Origin: Hydractinia symbiolongicarpus
Taxonomy: Eukaryota; Cnidaria; Hydrozoa; Anthoathecata; Hydractiniidae
Direction of reading: 5' to 3'
Length of the DNA stretch: 64,000 nt
Assembly: GCF_029227915.1 (NCBI RefSeq)
Contig: NC_079887.1
Span: 18,349,650-18,413,649, forward strand
Position 1 is the stretch's first letter; the number at the start of each line of letters is the position of its first letter. The translations under genes and the position numbers were made by a program. This document shows, in pieces, positions 48,589 to 60,748 of the stretch. Under the pieces are notes generated by a model, which worked only from the letters and a program-made list of their open reading frames with translations, searched no databases and was not told the origin of the DNA.

Positions 48589-48935
48589 TGGCTCCGTAGA
48601 TTAGTGGTTATAGCTCTCGTACTCTGTGCGGGAGACCGGGGTTCGATTCCTCTTGACGGCGATTCAACATGGGCGAGTGAATGTTACCATAGCCCCGGGT
48701 TAACCCAAGCCATCTGAGGGAAATTGGGAAGATGGCACACTGTGTGGGCCGTTAGATGTTGCCGGGAGTTGTCTAGTAGAGCGCGGGTTCTAATTGGGTC
48801 TGCGTAGCTCAAAATGAGCATTAAATACTCTAGGACTCTCCATCTACGCCATGGCCCCTCCTGGAAATAATAGACAGGGTATATCCCTTGATATTTGTGA
48901 GGCTAGCCATGTAAAATATGCACATCTATCTATCC
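48589..48935 (+). mobile_element. tRNA-derived SINE
   Basis: The head resembles a tRNA with an A-box-like TAGATTAGTGG and a B-box GGTTCGATTCC (about 48640-48650), the internal RNA polymerase III promoter. The following 280 bp of unrelated body end in a short (ATCT)n tail. The tRNA fold is imperfect in the acceptor and T stems, so it is a SINE and not a functional tRNA gene. Confidence 0.65.
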
Positions 48936-49432
48936 AGATAAGGCAGCAACGGCGGCCCCGTTCTGCTCAGATTGCGAAAACGAGATGTTTATAAATAAGA
49001 CGGTCAGCACACGGGGGAAGTTACTATCCGCAGCAATATAAATAGAACATTATGCAATGGAAGGGTTGCACTGATTGGTTGATGCTAGCACTATAAATGG
49101 CACCTTGGCTGTGATAAGTGCTGGAGACCCGAACGCGTACACGCGTACAGTCGGGCAACAACAGACATTCTTGTTTTTTAAAGGGTAGCTTTTTGCTATT
49201 GATGATCTTTAATTATTTTTTTTTAGTTAAATAAATCTAATCAGAGAGCTAGCTGAAGTAGAACTGTCGTATGATGCTGTTGACATAGCGCGGAGGGAAA
49301 TCAGCCTTTTTGTATTTCGTCTTGATGTTCTTAGTCAAAATTTGAGCTGATACGTTTGGCTCTATGGAGGTCACCGACGACGGCGTTACGTTTGTAACGT
49401 TTCGGGACCTTTGACGGCCATGGGATCGGTAA
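48936..49432. other. spacer, no gene
   Basis: Nothing recognised. Confidence 0.3.
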
Positions 49433-49794
49433 CTAGTCAAATGGTTTAAGATATTCTGTCCCTTTTCTCCAGGCTAATTTCCATTTGGATTCGCCATAGT
49501 CATACCTTAATTTTGTGTTCAAAGGAACATCCTTTTTGGCGAAAAGGTGTGGTATTGAGTCAGTAAACTTTAGGATCTTCTTGCAATTTGCATAGGACGA
49601 TGGTGAGTCATTGACATATCTAACAAGGTAATCTGTTCTAGTAGCATCAATTTCGTAAGTAAACCATGAAATTTCCATCTACATCTTGTAAATTTTAGCT
49701 ACTTCATGTGTCTCATCAGCATTCAACAAGGTGCCGCGATAACTGAGAAGTGCATCTTTTTTCCTGTAATCTCTTCTTGCAAATATACCATGTC
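49433..49794 (-). pseudogene. SET-domain exon with an internal stop
   Basis: Read on the minus strand after an acceptor TTTAG at 49795, the exon gives GHGIFARRDYRKKDALLSYRG, then DETHEVAKIY, YEIDATRTDYLVRYVNDS, YANCKK, HLFAKKDVPLNTKLRYDYG and W-x5-W. These are SET-domain blocks (G-x-G-[VI]-F, the NDS-x-x-ANC cofactor pocket, YDYG end) closest to KMT5A/SETD8-like proteins. An in-frame TAG at 49681-49679 splits the domain. It is either a pseudogene or a sequence error; no other exon of it is found. Confidence 0.65.
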
Positions 49795-49889
49795 CTAAAC
49801 GTTAAAAAAGTTTACATTTTATTTAAAACCCGGTCCGGGTATTTTCAAACATATTCAGACGTTAAAGCGCGTGTTATAATTGATGCAAA

Positions 49890-50790
49890 CTATCAATGCT
49901 TTTTATCTATAACTGCGGCGTTAAGCACGAGTGCAAGTTAGCTCTAACGCTTTATGGAATTTATGCAGCGATTACACTGTGGATTGCCTTTAAAGATATC
50001 AAACACGGACATTCTGTTTTGATTCGTTTTCGAACTGATGGGATTATTTTTAACTTAAAAAGACTAAAAGCGAACACTAGAGCTTTCTTTGAATATATCA
50101 GAGATGCTCAATACCCTGATGATATAGCTATCCTAAGCGATACGGCTTACGGTTTGCAGACTTTACTCTCAGCATACAACGAAAGTGTTTTGGACTGCGA
50201 ATTAATGGGAAAAAGACCGAAGTCATGTGCTTGGGTCCAGAAATAGAATTTTTACTGACAATCCAAAATTAGCAAATGTTGACCGCTTTAAATAACTCGG
50301 GAGCCTTGTCAGCGAGGAATTTTCTTTGAAAGACGGGATAACTGCGCGTATGCAAGCTGCTTCGTGTGCCTACGGTCGACTTAAGCAACGTGTTTATAAA
50401 AAACGAAATTTGACAACTGTGGCAAAAATCACTGTCTACCCATACTTCTCTACGGAAATGACACATGGACATTGTATTCCCACGAAATAAAAAAACTTGG
50501 AAATCTTTAGCAACGTCATCTCAGAGCCATTATGAAAATCAAATGGGATGACTTCATCAGTAATGAAAAATTTCTGAACAGAACGCGTTGCGAAGACATT
50601 GAGATTCTTTTAGCGGAAAGGTGACAAAGGTGGCTCGGCCACATCTGTCGAATGGATTACTCACGGACGGTAAAAAGGGTATTCCACGGTGAGCTGGCGC
50701 AAGGTAGCCGAAAAGCTGGTCGACCGAAATTACGTTTCAAAGACAATTGCAAGCGAACTCTTAAACTTGCTGACTGTTAAACATTATTTT
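49890..50790 (+). pseudogene. LINE reverse transcriptase relic
   Basis: The first part has LTLYGIYAAITLW, RFRTDGIIFNLKRLKA and YPDDIAIL, the last being a mutated catalytic Y/F-A-D-D box. After frame changes it continues with LGSLVSEEFSLKDGITARM, YGRLKQRVYKK, LRAIMKIKW, RWLGHICRMD, VFHGELAQGSRKAGRPKLRF. This is the RT to C-terminal order of a non-LTR retrotransposon. Several frameshifts, stops and the altered active site show it is dead. Confidence 0.7.
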
Positions 50791-53539
50791 GTTAATGTTT
50801 GTATATTACTATTTCGCGAGTTGAGGCAAATATATATATACACACGGGAAAGAAACAAAGACAATTGTTACATTCAATACTATAGTTTTATGCTTTCGCA
50901 ATGTTCAGTTGAATAAATTGACATTTAAACCGTAAAAACAATAACAGAGGGATTCTAGTCGATGTTACAAAGTTGTGTTGCAAGTTTCAAGTTCTAAGGA
51001 TAATCCTAACAAGAGTTATTAATTTTCCCGACTATGAGGATTTTATAGAGATTTTTAGGGGTAGTTTCGAGTAATAGCCAATGTCACAACCTCTGAGAGA
51101 TATGGGACCAAAAAATCTGGCACACAGGTGTATAATAAAAAAATATTGAACTCCATATGTATTATAGCCATACTGTATATCATAAAAAAGTTATTAAAAA
51201 TAACCGCCCGGGAGTGCGGAATCCGCCCCCCCCCCTGCCTGACCGATTGGGGTTAACCCTATTCGGACTGGGTTATAGGTGGGCTAGCGAAGTCGCGAAC
51301 AGGAGGGGTGGCATGTTCTACCATCGTAACTTCTCGGGTTGGGTGGTAATTCTTAAAAATTAGTACGGGTGACGCCTGTCACGTGAGAATTAAAAACCAT
51401 GCTTGAAATGAAGCTGAAGTCCACTATTCACTTTGTGAGATATGACCCTTGATGAGAATTTATAGCAATTTAAATTTTAGAGAGTTTACTATGGTGATTT
51501 TAGGCAATGTGTGATAAGTCCTAACGTGATCAACAGTTAGTCACGAAGTTATCTAACAATTGAGCAAATAAGTCGGAACACAATTTGAAATTACCACCGG
51601 TACTTTATACAAACCTTCTTCCCCGTCATTTCCCGCATACTCAGTAGGGTTAAGGCATAAATTTAGAAAAGCAACCAAAGAAATTATCCCAGTGGCTTTA
51701 GAAATCAACATTTTTTTAAAGAAGTACATATATTATACCAATTACAGAATCGATAAATACTGAGTTAATCCTTCGCCATCAGACAATAGTGTAGGTCGGT
51801 CATGGTCGAGGTGCTGCATAATCCTTTACCTAAAAAGAATTAAAATGTAAATATACATATACAGGGCCTTCGAACGTTAAATGTTCATGTGATTTAGCGC
51901 GAGTTGTCTTTATTATCTTTTGGGCGAAATCTTTGTTGGCTGATTCCGCCTCCTCGGAGAATTTTCCGGATCGGATTTCAACTTGGATCAGGTTTTACAC
52001 GGCAGCACTCGGTATGAAATAGCGAGATCTGTCATTATTATAAAGATCGAGTTCGTTGGTTCTTCGGATTTTCGCCTGTTATATTAATGTTGCAGCGCAA
52101 CAATTTTGAACTGACGAAATATGGCTATTATTTTAGAAACTAGTCGTTAGCTCGTAGAAAAATCAACGAGAATTCGCTGTCGCACATACTTCCCGCATCT
52201 AAATCTCGTGCGATTTAGTCCGCCTGTTAACACCTGTTGTCGGTTATTACTAAAAAATAAAGCTACAATGAGACCTATTTGACAGACAAAATTATTATAG
52301 TGATTTGAGGGGTAGTTTCAAGAAATACCTAAAACTGAAGTTCTGAAAGATATGAGAACTAAGCATTTGGCAAGAATGTGCGTAATGAATACACGCCTTT
52401 ATATACCGTAAATACTGGTTTAAGCGCCCGGGTGCTTATTTACAAATATGAATTTTAGAGGGGCGCATATGTGAATGAAATTCCGCATGAAATCTCGTTT
52501 TTATGTCATGTTAAAGTTCTCTGTTAATCCTCCCAATAAGGTTCTTACCCTAATCCTGACCCTGGCCCTCTGGTTGGGAAATAACCGACAAGCACCAAAC
52601 TTTTTTATTGGGAAACTATAATTCTTGTAAAATATAAAAACAGAACAGAACATATGTATGTAACAGGTATAAGTAACATTTATCTGATAAGTGTTCTTAA
52701 TATATAGTGAACTGCATAAACGAAAAGATAGATAAAAAAAACTAATTATGATATGAAATTTCACGGTTTGACCATGAAAGAACCAAGTTTATAAGAACAT
52801 AAATTTTAGAACATTTTAAGAACATTCAAGGCAAAATAACAGTAAAATTAAGAGCAATTTGAGAAAATTTTGAGGCTTTAAATTGGAGAAGTTGAAAACA
52901 TTAAAAGGCTTCCTTCAGGATCAGCATTCTTATAAAAAACATGTACCTTAATGAGTTTCCGATGTTTACAAAAGTTTTTTTTCATATGCGCCAGAATTTC
53001 AGTAGATAGAAAATATAAACAAAGAACATGTAAAACATGAATGAAAAAATGAGGAAAAGACCAATAAAAACCAATGTAAAAGCAACAAAAAAGTGAAATT
53101 TCGAACTATTCGAATTTCACAAAACACATTATTCTTAAAATATTTCTAAAATTTCGGATTTTGAACCTAGTCCAAAAGCGCTAGCATTCCTTAATTTTTA
53201 ATTATTTTTGAATAGTCAAATCGTGTCCAGTGTCCAATGAGATTTTAACAGTCAACGTAAGTAAAATATATGTCTAAACAAGCCACAATTCTGATAACAT
53301 TAAATGTCAAGCTACAGTGTGATATAACGATATACGTGAGTATTATTTGTGTATTATTCCCCCTCCCGAGCTTTTTGTAAAACAAGTGTGTGACTACCAG
53401 ATAATGTGTCACTTTATCACCGATCAACTTACATACAGATAACGTCTGGCACAGGAGTCGAACCTGCTGCAATTGCTTTGCAAAAAGAATTTGACCCTAA
53501 TCACAGCTTTTTGAAAAAAGAAACAAACAAATTTTCATA
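50791..53539. other. non-coding, with dispersed repeat scraps
   Basis: A ~85-bp sequence beginning GGGGTAGTTTC is found twice, at 51057-51140 and 52308-52395, with many differences. A reversed Helitron-like 3' terminus (ACTAGTCGTTAGCTCGTAG) lies at 52139. A GC-rich patch at 51205-51380 has no open structure I can name. No gene recognised. Confidence 0.4.
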
Positions 53540-53675
53540 GTCGTATAATAACGTCAAATTGGCAGCACAGAAAGCAGCAGCGTTTGTGGCTGCTCTATTA
53601 TTTGTTGTATTATTGCTGCAAAAACGTTTTTACTTATGCTCAAATGAAAGTTATTCGCTTTATTTTAAAAGTGGT

Positions 53676-54578
53676 ATGGATATTGTCGAGAGTAGTGGTA
53701 TTTGTAACATTGAATCGTGCTTTTTTACAAGTCTTAACAAAACCGGAGTATATTTCTCTAGACGAAGCAGATGGTTGTTTGTGTTGTTGCTTTTAAGCGG
53801 TGATGTTGAAAAGTGTCCTGGACCTAATGCCACAGATGAAATCCGTGAATTTACTAATGCAAAGGGTATGAATATGTTTCACCTGAACGTTAGAGGTCTA
53901 TGGGCAAATTTTGCTGAGATTTCGAACATTCTTATAAACAACAGAAAAATCGACATTTTTTCTCTTACGGAAATACATACGGGAGATGAACCGGAGGACA
54001 TGTTTGCAATTAATGGATACACATTTATACAAAATTCTCGTAAATTTGGAAAAGGAGGCGGAGTAGCATTTTATGTTGCTGATCATATTATTTATAAAAG
54101 GCGACTCGATCTAGAAATAAATGAAATTGAAGGTATTTGGTTAGAAATATGTCCAAAAAATGCGAAATCGTATTTACTTCCCGTAATTTATAGACCCCCG
54201 GATAATTCAAAGTATCTTAATAAAGATTTTTCATCTCTTCTATCTGATGTACTGTCATTAAAATTAGACGGTATCAAAGAAGTTATAATCTTAGGGGACC
54301 TTAATGTCGATTTTCTGAAAAAGAACGATCATGTTGGGATTAAGACAGCTTTAACGTTACACGGTTTTAAACAAGTCATTAAATCACCAACCCGAATAGC
54401 GGAAACGTCACAAACTCTTATCGACATTATCGCTACAACTAATTGCACAGTTATAGCGGATACCAAAGTCATCCCCATTTCTTTTAGTGACCATGACCTT
54501 ATATGTTGTATTAGAAAACAACATCACACCCGTTTCGTTAGCAAAACCAATAAATTGTCGAAACTATCGAAATTATGA
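53676..54578 (+). pseudogene. LINE ORF, 5' part: 2A-like motif and APE-type endonuclease
   Basis: The first in-frame ATG is 53676. A hydrophobic run ending GDVEKCPGP lies at residues 42-50 (53799-53825), the position where 2A-like ribosome-skipping motifs occur in CR1/L2-type elements, but Asn of the usual NPGP is Cys here. The APE-like endonuclease follows with HLNVRGL, TEIHTG, GGGVAFYV, YRPPDN, LGDLNVD and SDHDL, so every catalytic block is present. Shortly after SDHDL the frame runs into a stop while the conserved continuation moves to another frame near 54550. Endonuclease and RT are therefore no longer joined. Confidence 0.8.
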
Positions 54579-56551
54579 CAAAGATAAATTTTGTCAAACA
54601 CTTTCATCACAGAATTTTCAAGATGTTTATAATTCAACGAACGTCAATAAAGCATGGTCTTTGTTAAAGGGAATTATATATCGCACCTACGATTCCATGG
54701 CTCCATTAGTTCGTAAAAAAGTTCGCGGTAAGCCATGTGATTGGATGACTGTTGATCTCAAGAAGGAGATGAACTCACGCGACAATTTGTTACGAAAATC
54801 GCGTAAAACCAAATCAGAAGCAGATATCACCGCTTATAAAAAAATAAGAAACAAGGTTAATAATAAAGTTCGTAAAGCAAAGAATACGTATCAGCGACAG
54901 TTATTTGAGGAGAACACCGGAAATCCAGAACCCTTCTGGCGGTCGATAAAAAAAGTATTTCCACTTAGATCGAACTCTCAAGTGAATACTACTATACAAA
55001 TCGACGAGAAATTGGTAACCGATCAACATTCTATTGCTAATGCGTTTTGTAGATTTCTTTCTAATGTTGTAAATTCACTTAAAAGATCTGCTTTTGTGTT
55101 GACAAACTTCGTCTGGAAATATCATAAAGAAATACCGAGTAAATCTAACCCAAAATTTCGACTTAAACCAATCACTGTTAATGAAACCATGAAACATCTA
55201 CAATCATTAAAACGTAAAAAGTCTGTTGGGCTAGATGATCTACCATCCTGGTTACTCAAAGACTGCATGGAGGTAATCGCTTCACCACTGACATATATTA
55301 TTAACATGTCTTTTGAAACTTCAACTTTTCCAAGTGACTGGAAACGCACCAAAGTGTTACCACTTTTCAAATCTGGAGCAAAGTCATCTGTTAATAACTA
55401 TAGACCAATATCTGTTATTCCAGCTATATCCAAGGTGATTGAAAAAGTTGTGCATGAACAATTGACTGCATATCTGGAAAGTAACAATTTAATAAACAAC
55501 AACCAGTTCGGTTTCAGGCCTCGTCGCTCAACTGAACTGGCTGCAACAATCTTTATCGACACTGTGAAATTGAAGGTTAACGATGGCAAAATGGTCGGTG
55601 CCGTATTTTTAGACCTCACAAAAGCATTCGACATGTTAAGTCATGGTGAACTACTGTCAAAATTAAGCAGTTTTGGAATTGTTGGAGACGAACATGAGTG
55701 GTTCACAGACTATTTGTTTGGTAGATTTCAGCAAGTTCAATACAAAAATTCTTTGTCTGATGAACATCCAGTCAATAGTGGAGTACCACAAGGGTCAATT
55801 TTGGGCCCACTACTATTTATTATGTTTTTCAATGATCTTTGTACCGTAGTGAAACACTCTGAAGTAGTCAAATATGCAGACGATACTGTTTTATTTGTTG
55901 CTGGTAAGGACTTAGAGATCATAGAAACCCGTCTTTCATCCGACATGAATTGTGTACTTGCATGGTGTTTGGAAAATGAATTAATTTTAAAGCAATATTA
56001 TTTGGTTCGAAAAATAACCTCTCTAAACAAAACAGCTCATTAAACGTAACTTACGGCTACCAAACTGTGAGGGTGACATCCACGTATAAATATCGCTGAT
56101 TACAGATAAAGCTGCATTGGCAATTTTTCAAACAATGATTTAACCAGTATTAACATATTGCGGATTTGTTCACCTTAAGAATTCTCAGACACAACTACTC
56201 AAACTCCAATCTTTACATAGACGAGCAACTTCAATTATTGGAAATCAATTCTTGACACCACCTGATACTGTCAATATGATAGAAATGCGAGCTTGTAATT
56301 TCATTCGCCGTTGCTTGGACAACGATGTGTGTGAAAATTTTAAAAATTACTTCACAAAAAAAAACCACACAAGAAACACACGTAACAACAGAAATAGCTT
56401 GAAATTACCTAATCTTCGTTTGGAATATGCTCGTGGATCTTTCTGTTACACTGGAGCACAAATTTACAATACACTCCCGTTGGACATTAGAAAATGTGAA
56501 TCATACAATATTTTTAAGTCGCAACTGAGAGAATATTATCTGCGTATTTAG
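54543..56551 (+). pseudogene. LINE ORF, 3' part: reverse transcriptase and C-terminus
   Basis: The frame picks up at RNYRNYDKDKFCQTL and runs to 56043. It includes the RT palm: KKSVGLDDLPSWLLK, NYRPISVIPAISKV, FLDLTKAFDMLSH, GVPQGSILGPLLF and VKYADDTVLF. The catalytic aspartates are intact. The next conserved region is in a different frame with a TAA (56141), continuing to LRLEYARGSFCYTGAQIYNTLP near the end at 56551. The element needs at least three repairs and is inactive. Confidence 0.8.
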
Positions 56552-56817
56552 TCCTTTTTATGGCTTTTTGTTTGTTTTTTGTTTTTCGTCTTGATCAACT
56601 CATTTTCTAGTGTGGTATTTTGATTTTTAGCCTTTTGTCTGTGTGTTTTTTGCAGTTTATATATTTTATACTCACCGTTTTTATTGTACATTTACATTTT
56701 CTTGTTTTATTGTTACTAATATTTTTTTTTTATCCTATTTATTCCAAGGACCCATGTTGATAACAGACTTTATAATGTCTGAAATGGCCATCCTTGTAAA
56801 ACATTCGTGAAATAAAA

Positions 56818-56847
<30 letters not shown>

Positions 56848-56848
<1 letters not shown>

Positions 56849-57204
56849 CATAAAATGTACAAAATAGTGTGAATCAGTACCATGATATTAATATCACAAT
56901 CAACTAAGTATCACACCTAACCGAAGGAAATTTGAGGTAAAAAATGATGTTGTACTTTATTAAAGAGCTTAAAAAGTTGGTTAACAAGTCTTTAAATTTT
57001 TAAAACTACTTTTTTTAACACTATAAAAGTCCAACATCATTATATACCTCGCGTTCCCTTTAACAAAAGCTACATGCCTCCTTATAAGAAACTCGTTTTC
57101 AAAAAACATGCAGATAAGAATACTTTTAACTGGTAAGTCGCAAAAATCGAAAAATTTGAAAAAGTAAATTTAAGAATCAACAAGACTCATACTGAAAAGC
57201 ATTA
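56848..57204. other. satellite remnant and spacer
   Basis: At about 56898-56920 ATATCACAATCAACTAAGTA matches the unit of the satellite at 61-62 kb, which suggests that the satellite once ran across this point and was split by later insertions. Confidence 0.5.
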
Positions 57205-57262
57205 TAAAGGCTATTTTCCACTTCAAGAAAATTTTCCGCGGCACGAAACGGAGAAGTAAGCA

Positions 57263-57357
57263 TGTTGATATTGCGATTTGTGTTAATTCTGTTGTTATCT
57301 TTCAGTAACCAATACAATAGTATTAGAGACTGGTGAAACCTTCAAGTTACCTCATCA
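57263..57357 (+). repeat. Copia 5' LTR
   Basis: It differs from the 3' LTR at three of 95 positions, so the insertion is not brand new. Confidence 0.8.
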
Positions 57358-57437
57358 AGAGATTGGTCGTTATGAAACAAGATTAATTTGAATTTAGAAG
57401 GAGCCAGCTAACTATCTGAAAAAATTAACATAAAAGA

Positions 57438-58175
57438 ATGGAAATCACAATTCATGTTTGTGATGAAACTAAAAACTTAAAGAAAGATTTCACATGTCCC
57501 AGGGACTTGCTGTTGGGAGAAATGAAGTATTTTCAAGATTATTTATCAGCTGACACAGAGAAATGGGAAGATGTTGACATTTCTGTCCATTGTGACATTA
57601 AAATATTTGATTGGTTGATAAGATATGTAAAAAGGGATAAAGAAGAACAACTACCAGAACTAGATGCTCAAAACGCGGTCTCAATACTCATCTCATCAGA
57701 TTTCTTAAAGATGGATCAGTTGGTGCAACACTGCATCAATTATTGTCACCACAACCTGTCTGCTATTATTGCTAGTCCATGCAACATGAGTTGCATTAAT
57801 GATATACTGGTAACCAGAATTGCTTACACATTTGATCAACATCAACTTGAACAAGTGAAAGACAACAAGGATAAATTCAAGAGTAAATTATTTTGTAAGA
57901 AGATTAAAGACTTGTTCTCTGAAACTTACAGTAGTGTTTATTCATCAAATAATGCTAGCTGTCTATTTAGGTGTGTTCATTGTGGTAAAATGCTTTCATC
58001 TGTTGTCCAGGAACGGATTCGATGTACAAATTCCAGGACGACATTGGACAATAGGGGAAATATACGATACAACCATACACGAGATTCTACTTGCGATATT
58101 ACAGAAGTTTTATTGAATCTTAAAACACAAGGAAAGACTTGGAGACGCTCCATGTTTTGTCAAGCAGTCAGCTAA
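57438..58175 (+). CDS. SANBR/KIAA1841-like BTB domain protein captured in a Copia element
   Basis: An intact 245-codon ORF begins at an ATG 80 bp inside the 5' LTR. Residues 1 to about 230 match the BTB region of SANBR (SANT and BTB domain regulator of class switch recombination, KIAA1841), with characteristic blocks ITIHVCDETKNLKKDFTCPR, EMKYFQDYLS, WEDVDISVHCDIKIFDWLI, SILISSDFLKMD, PCNMSCINDILVTRIA and DKFKSKLFCKKI, then a CVHCGKML zinc-binding-like pair. The SANT part is absent. There are no introns, as expected of a copy made from mRNA. The last residues (from about 236) are read from the inverted RNase H fragment, which supplies the stop. BTB domains mediate protein dimerisation; a role in the element, for example as a gag substitute, is speculation. 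Confidence 0.8.
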   Translation: MEITIHVCDETKNLKKDFTCPRDLLLGEMKYFQDYLSADTEKWEDVDISVHCDIKIFDWLIRYVKRDKEEQLPELDAQNAVSILISSDFLKMDQLVQHCINYCHHNLSAIIASPCNMSCINDILVTRIAYTFDQHQLEQVKDNKDKFKSKLFCKKIKDLFSETYSSVYSSNNASCLFRCVHCGKMLSSVVQERIRCTNSRTTLDNRGNIRYNHTRDSTCDITEVLLNLKTQGKTWRRSMFCQAVS

Positions 58176-58215
58176 TTGGTGTTTTACTTCAACCCACTTG
58201 ACAGTAATCTCATCT
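58141..58215 (-). repeat. inverted RNase H fragment at the capture junction
   Basis: 58141-58214 is the reverse complement of 60491-60564 with a single mismatch near 58185. It connects the captured BTB sequence to the integrase remnant. Confidence 0.9.
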
Positions 58216-58677
58216 GAACCAATTGGTATTTGGCCATAATGTGAACACACCCACTATTCTGACAGATCATTTACCAGCATTGGAGCCAACTACGTCAAGT
58301 GAAATAGTGAAAAAAAATCTATCTGCTCTGCATAGGGCAAGCGAGAATTTCATTAAAGCAGAATCCAGTGAGAGAATTAAAAGAGCGCTTAGACATAATG
58401 TTAGAACATATTCTGATGAGACGTATTTGAATGGGGAAAAAGTCTTCTACAAGCGCAAAAACACCAAGGGTTGGAAAGGTCCAGGTGTGGTTTTGGGACA
58501 AGATGGTGCATCCATGTCAGTTGATGAAACATAGCCAAAATTATAAAGTTAGTGAATTCAAGTCAGATCATGTCAAGAGGAAGGAAGGCCATTTGAATAA
58601 GTTGTATGATATGAACGATAGTGTCAATGATTGTGATAATGATGATGATGATGATTGTGATGGTGATGATTATGATA

Positions 58678-58711
<34 letters not shown>

Positions 58712-60613
58712 CACGGCTGATAAGAATGTGATAGATGTTTATGATGATTCTGAAGATGTAGAGCAATATCATCAAGAACAAGCTAGAAATGTAGACGGAA
58801 ATCACCAAGAAGATTCTGGCACAAGTGAAAATGAAGTTGAGGAAAACAGGGATACTCATAACAATAATAAAACTAAAGAAGACGAAGGTAGTGGTTGTAC
58901 AAGTGACATTTTTAGAAGACCAGCTACAGAATCCAAGAAAGTTGAATCGAAACTAAAAGCAAAATCATACATCAAATACAATCTAAATGGAAGATGGTAT
59001 CGTGCAAGAGTTCTCTCAGCACAACCTAAAAGAAGTGGGTTAATGTGCCTAATGATGGTGATAGAAAGCCAAAAAGCATCAATTGAAATGATGTGTCCAA
59101 ATGGGTCAAGCTGGAAAGTCCGGAATTCCCCGTCTATATGTGTGAAATGTTTTCACAGGAAGTAGTTGATGCAAAGGAGAGAGAATTGCAGAATTTAAAA
59201 GAAAATGATGTCTTCGAAGACGTTCCAGACACTGGTCAAACAACTGTATCAAGCAAATGGGTCATAACTGAGAAATTTAAAGGTGAAAAAAGGGTTGTGA
59301 AAGCTAGATTGGTGGCTAGAGGCTTTGAGGAAAATTCACATTCGTTGAAAACAGATTCTCCAACTTGTGGCAAACAAACTCTTCGACTTGCTAATGCTAT
59401 CATAGTTAGCAATGATTGGCAGATCAATTCACTTGATATCACTGCAGCTTTTCTTCAGGGAGATGCTATTGAAAGAGAACTGTTTCTACAACCACCAAAA
59501 GACACATTGTCATTGGGAACAGTGTGGAAACTAAAGAGATGTTTGTATGGGTTAAACGATGCATCTAGAGCATGGTACAAACGAGTGAGAAGTGAAATGT
59601 TGAAACTTGGTGGTGAAACGTGTACCTACGATCCTGCTGTGTTTTACTGGTATAGAGGCAAGCAAATCACTGGAATTCTTGTTTGCCATGTTGATGACTT
59701 TGTGTATGGTGGTAGTCCAGCTTTCCACAAAGATGTTATTTTTAAACTTTTCGAAACGTTCAAAATCAGTACGCAATCGAGCTCAACCTTCAAGTACCTA
59801 GGTTTAGATGTGGATCAATTTAAAAGCAAAATTAAGATTAATCAAGTGAGCTATATAGACTCTTTGATAACTGTTAATATTGAAAATGATGTTAACAATG
59901 AACGAAAATTGACTAGCAAGGAAAAGACCATGCTGAGATCGTTGAGTGGCCAAATTGCTTGGGTGGCCGGACAAACCCGCCCTGATGTGGCTTATGATAG
60001 TTGCCAAACGTCTAATTATGGCAAGGAACCTACAGTTCAAAATTTGAAAGATGCCAACAAGATTATTCGAAAAATTAGGAGAAAGCATGTTGCAATAACC
60101 ATTGCCAAAATTGCAAATATGAAAAATTGTGAAATTATTTGCTACACATATGCAACTCATGCCAGTTTGAAGTGTGGATCATCACAAGGTGCATTCATCA
60201 TATTTGTGAAACACCTAAGCGAAGTTATACCAATCTGCTGGCAATCAAAGAAACTACAAAGGGTAACCAAAAGCCCAATTGCTTCGGAAACACTTGCTCT
60301 GAGTGAAGGAGCTGATGCTAGTTTTTACTTGGCCAATGTCATACAGCAAATCTGCAAGTTGACGAAGGTTCCAAAGATCACTTGTATTATCGACAACAAG
60401 TCATTATTTGAAACCTTGAAAACGACAAATGTCACAAAGGATTTGAGACTGCCAGTTGATATAGCCAGATTGAAGCAGATGGTGGAACAAGATGAGATTA
60501 CTGTCAAGTGGGTTGAAGGAAAACACCAATTAGCTGACTGCTTGACAAAACATGGAGCGTCTCCAAACAAGTTGCTTGAGGTTTTGGAGACATCCAAAAT
60601 ATCTCTACAATAA
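58216..60613 (+). pseudogene. Copia pol remnant: integrase C-terminus, RT and RNase H
   Basis: Integrase C-terminal sequence starts with QLVFGHNVNTPTIL, SSERIKRALRH and KVFYKRKNTKGWKGPG. The frame shifts near 58500 and enters an acidic linker, partly a (GAT)n repeat giving poly-Asp (about 58639-58712). A second frame change near 59035 and a TGA at 59084 precede an intact 506-codon frame (59093-60613). That frame has LDITAAFLQGDAIERELF, LKRCLYGLNDASRAWY, VCHVDDFVYGG (catalytic VDD at about 200-202), SLSGQIAWVAGQTRPDVAYD and an RNase H with SETLALSEGAD, IDNKSLFE and LADCLTK. RT and RNase H motifs are complete. The lesions mean pol is not made as one protein. Confidence 0.8.
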
Positions 60614-60748
60614 TTAATTGTAGTGATTACCGTTGTGTTTTTTTTTGATGATTTTAATTTGTTTGTCATGTTGATTGTGACAAACAGTTGTAGCATGCAA
60701 TTTGATATTCTATTTGTGTTGGCTTTAAAATTGTGTTCCTGGTGGCAA

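Larger units (their letters stand above)
53540..56847 (+). mobile_element. CR1/L2-like non-LTR retrotransposon, damaged
   Basis: Contains endonuclease and RT in one original ORF and a C-terminal domain, and ends in an (AAAT)n tail at about 56811-56847, typical of this clade. The 5' boundary is approximate. Lesions: a frameshift near 54550, a frameshift/deletion near 55990-56090 and a TAA at 56141. Confidence 0.8.

Noticed and set aside
53440-53480. Possible minus-strand tRNA (GGTTCGACTCC with a good T-arm)
   Set aside because: The T arm pairs, but the 5' half of the acceptor stem and a D arm are missing, so it is at most a SINE scrap.
58563-58859. Minus-strand open frame of poly-Ile
   Set aside because: Shadow of the (GAT)n repeat in the Copia linker.
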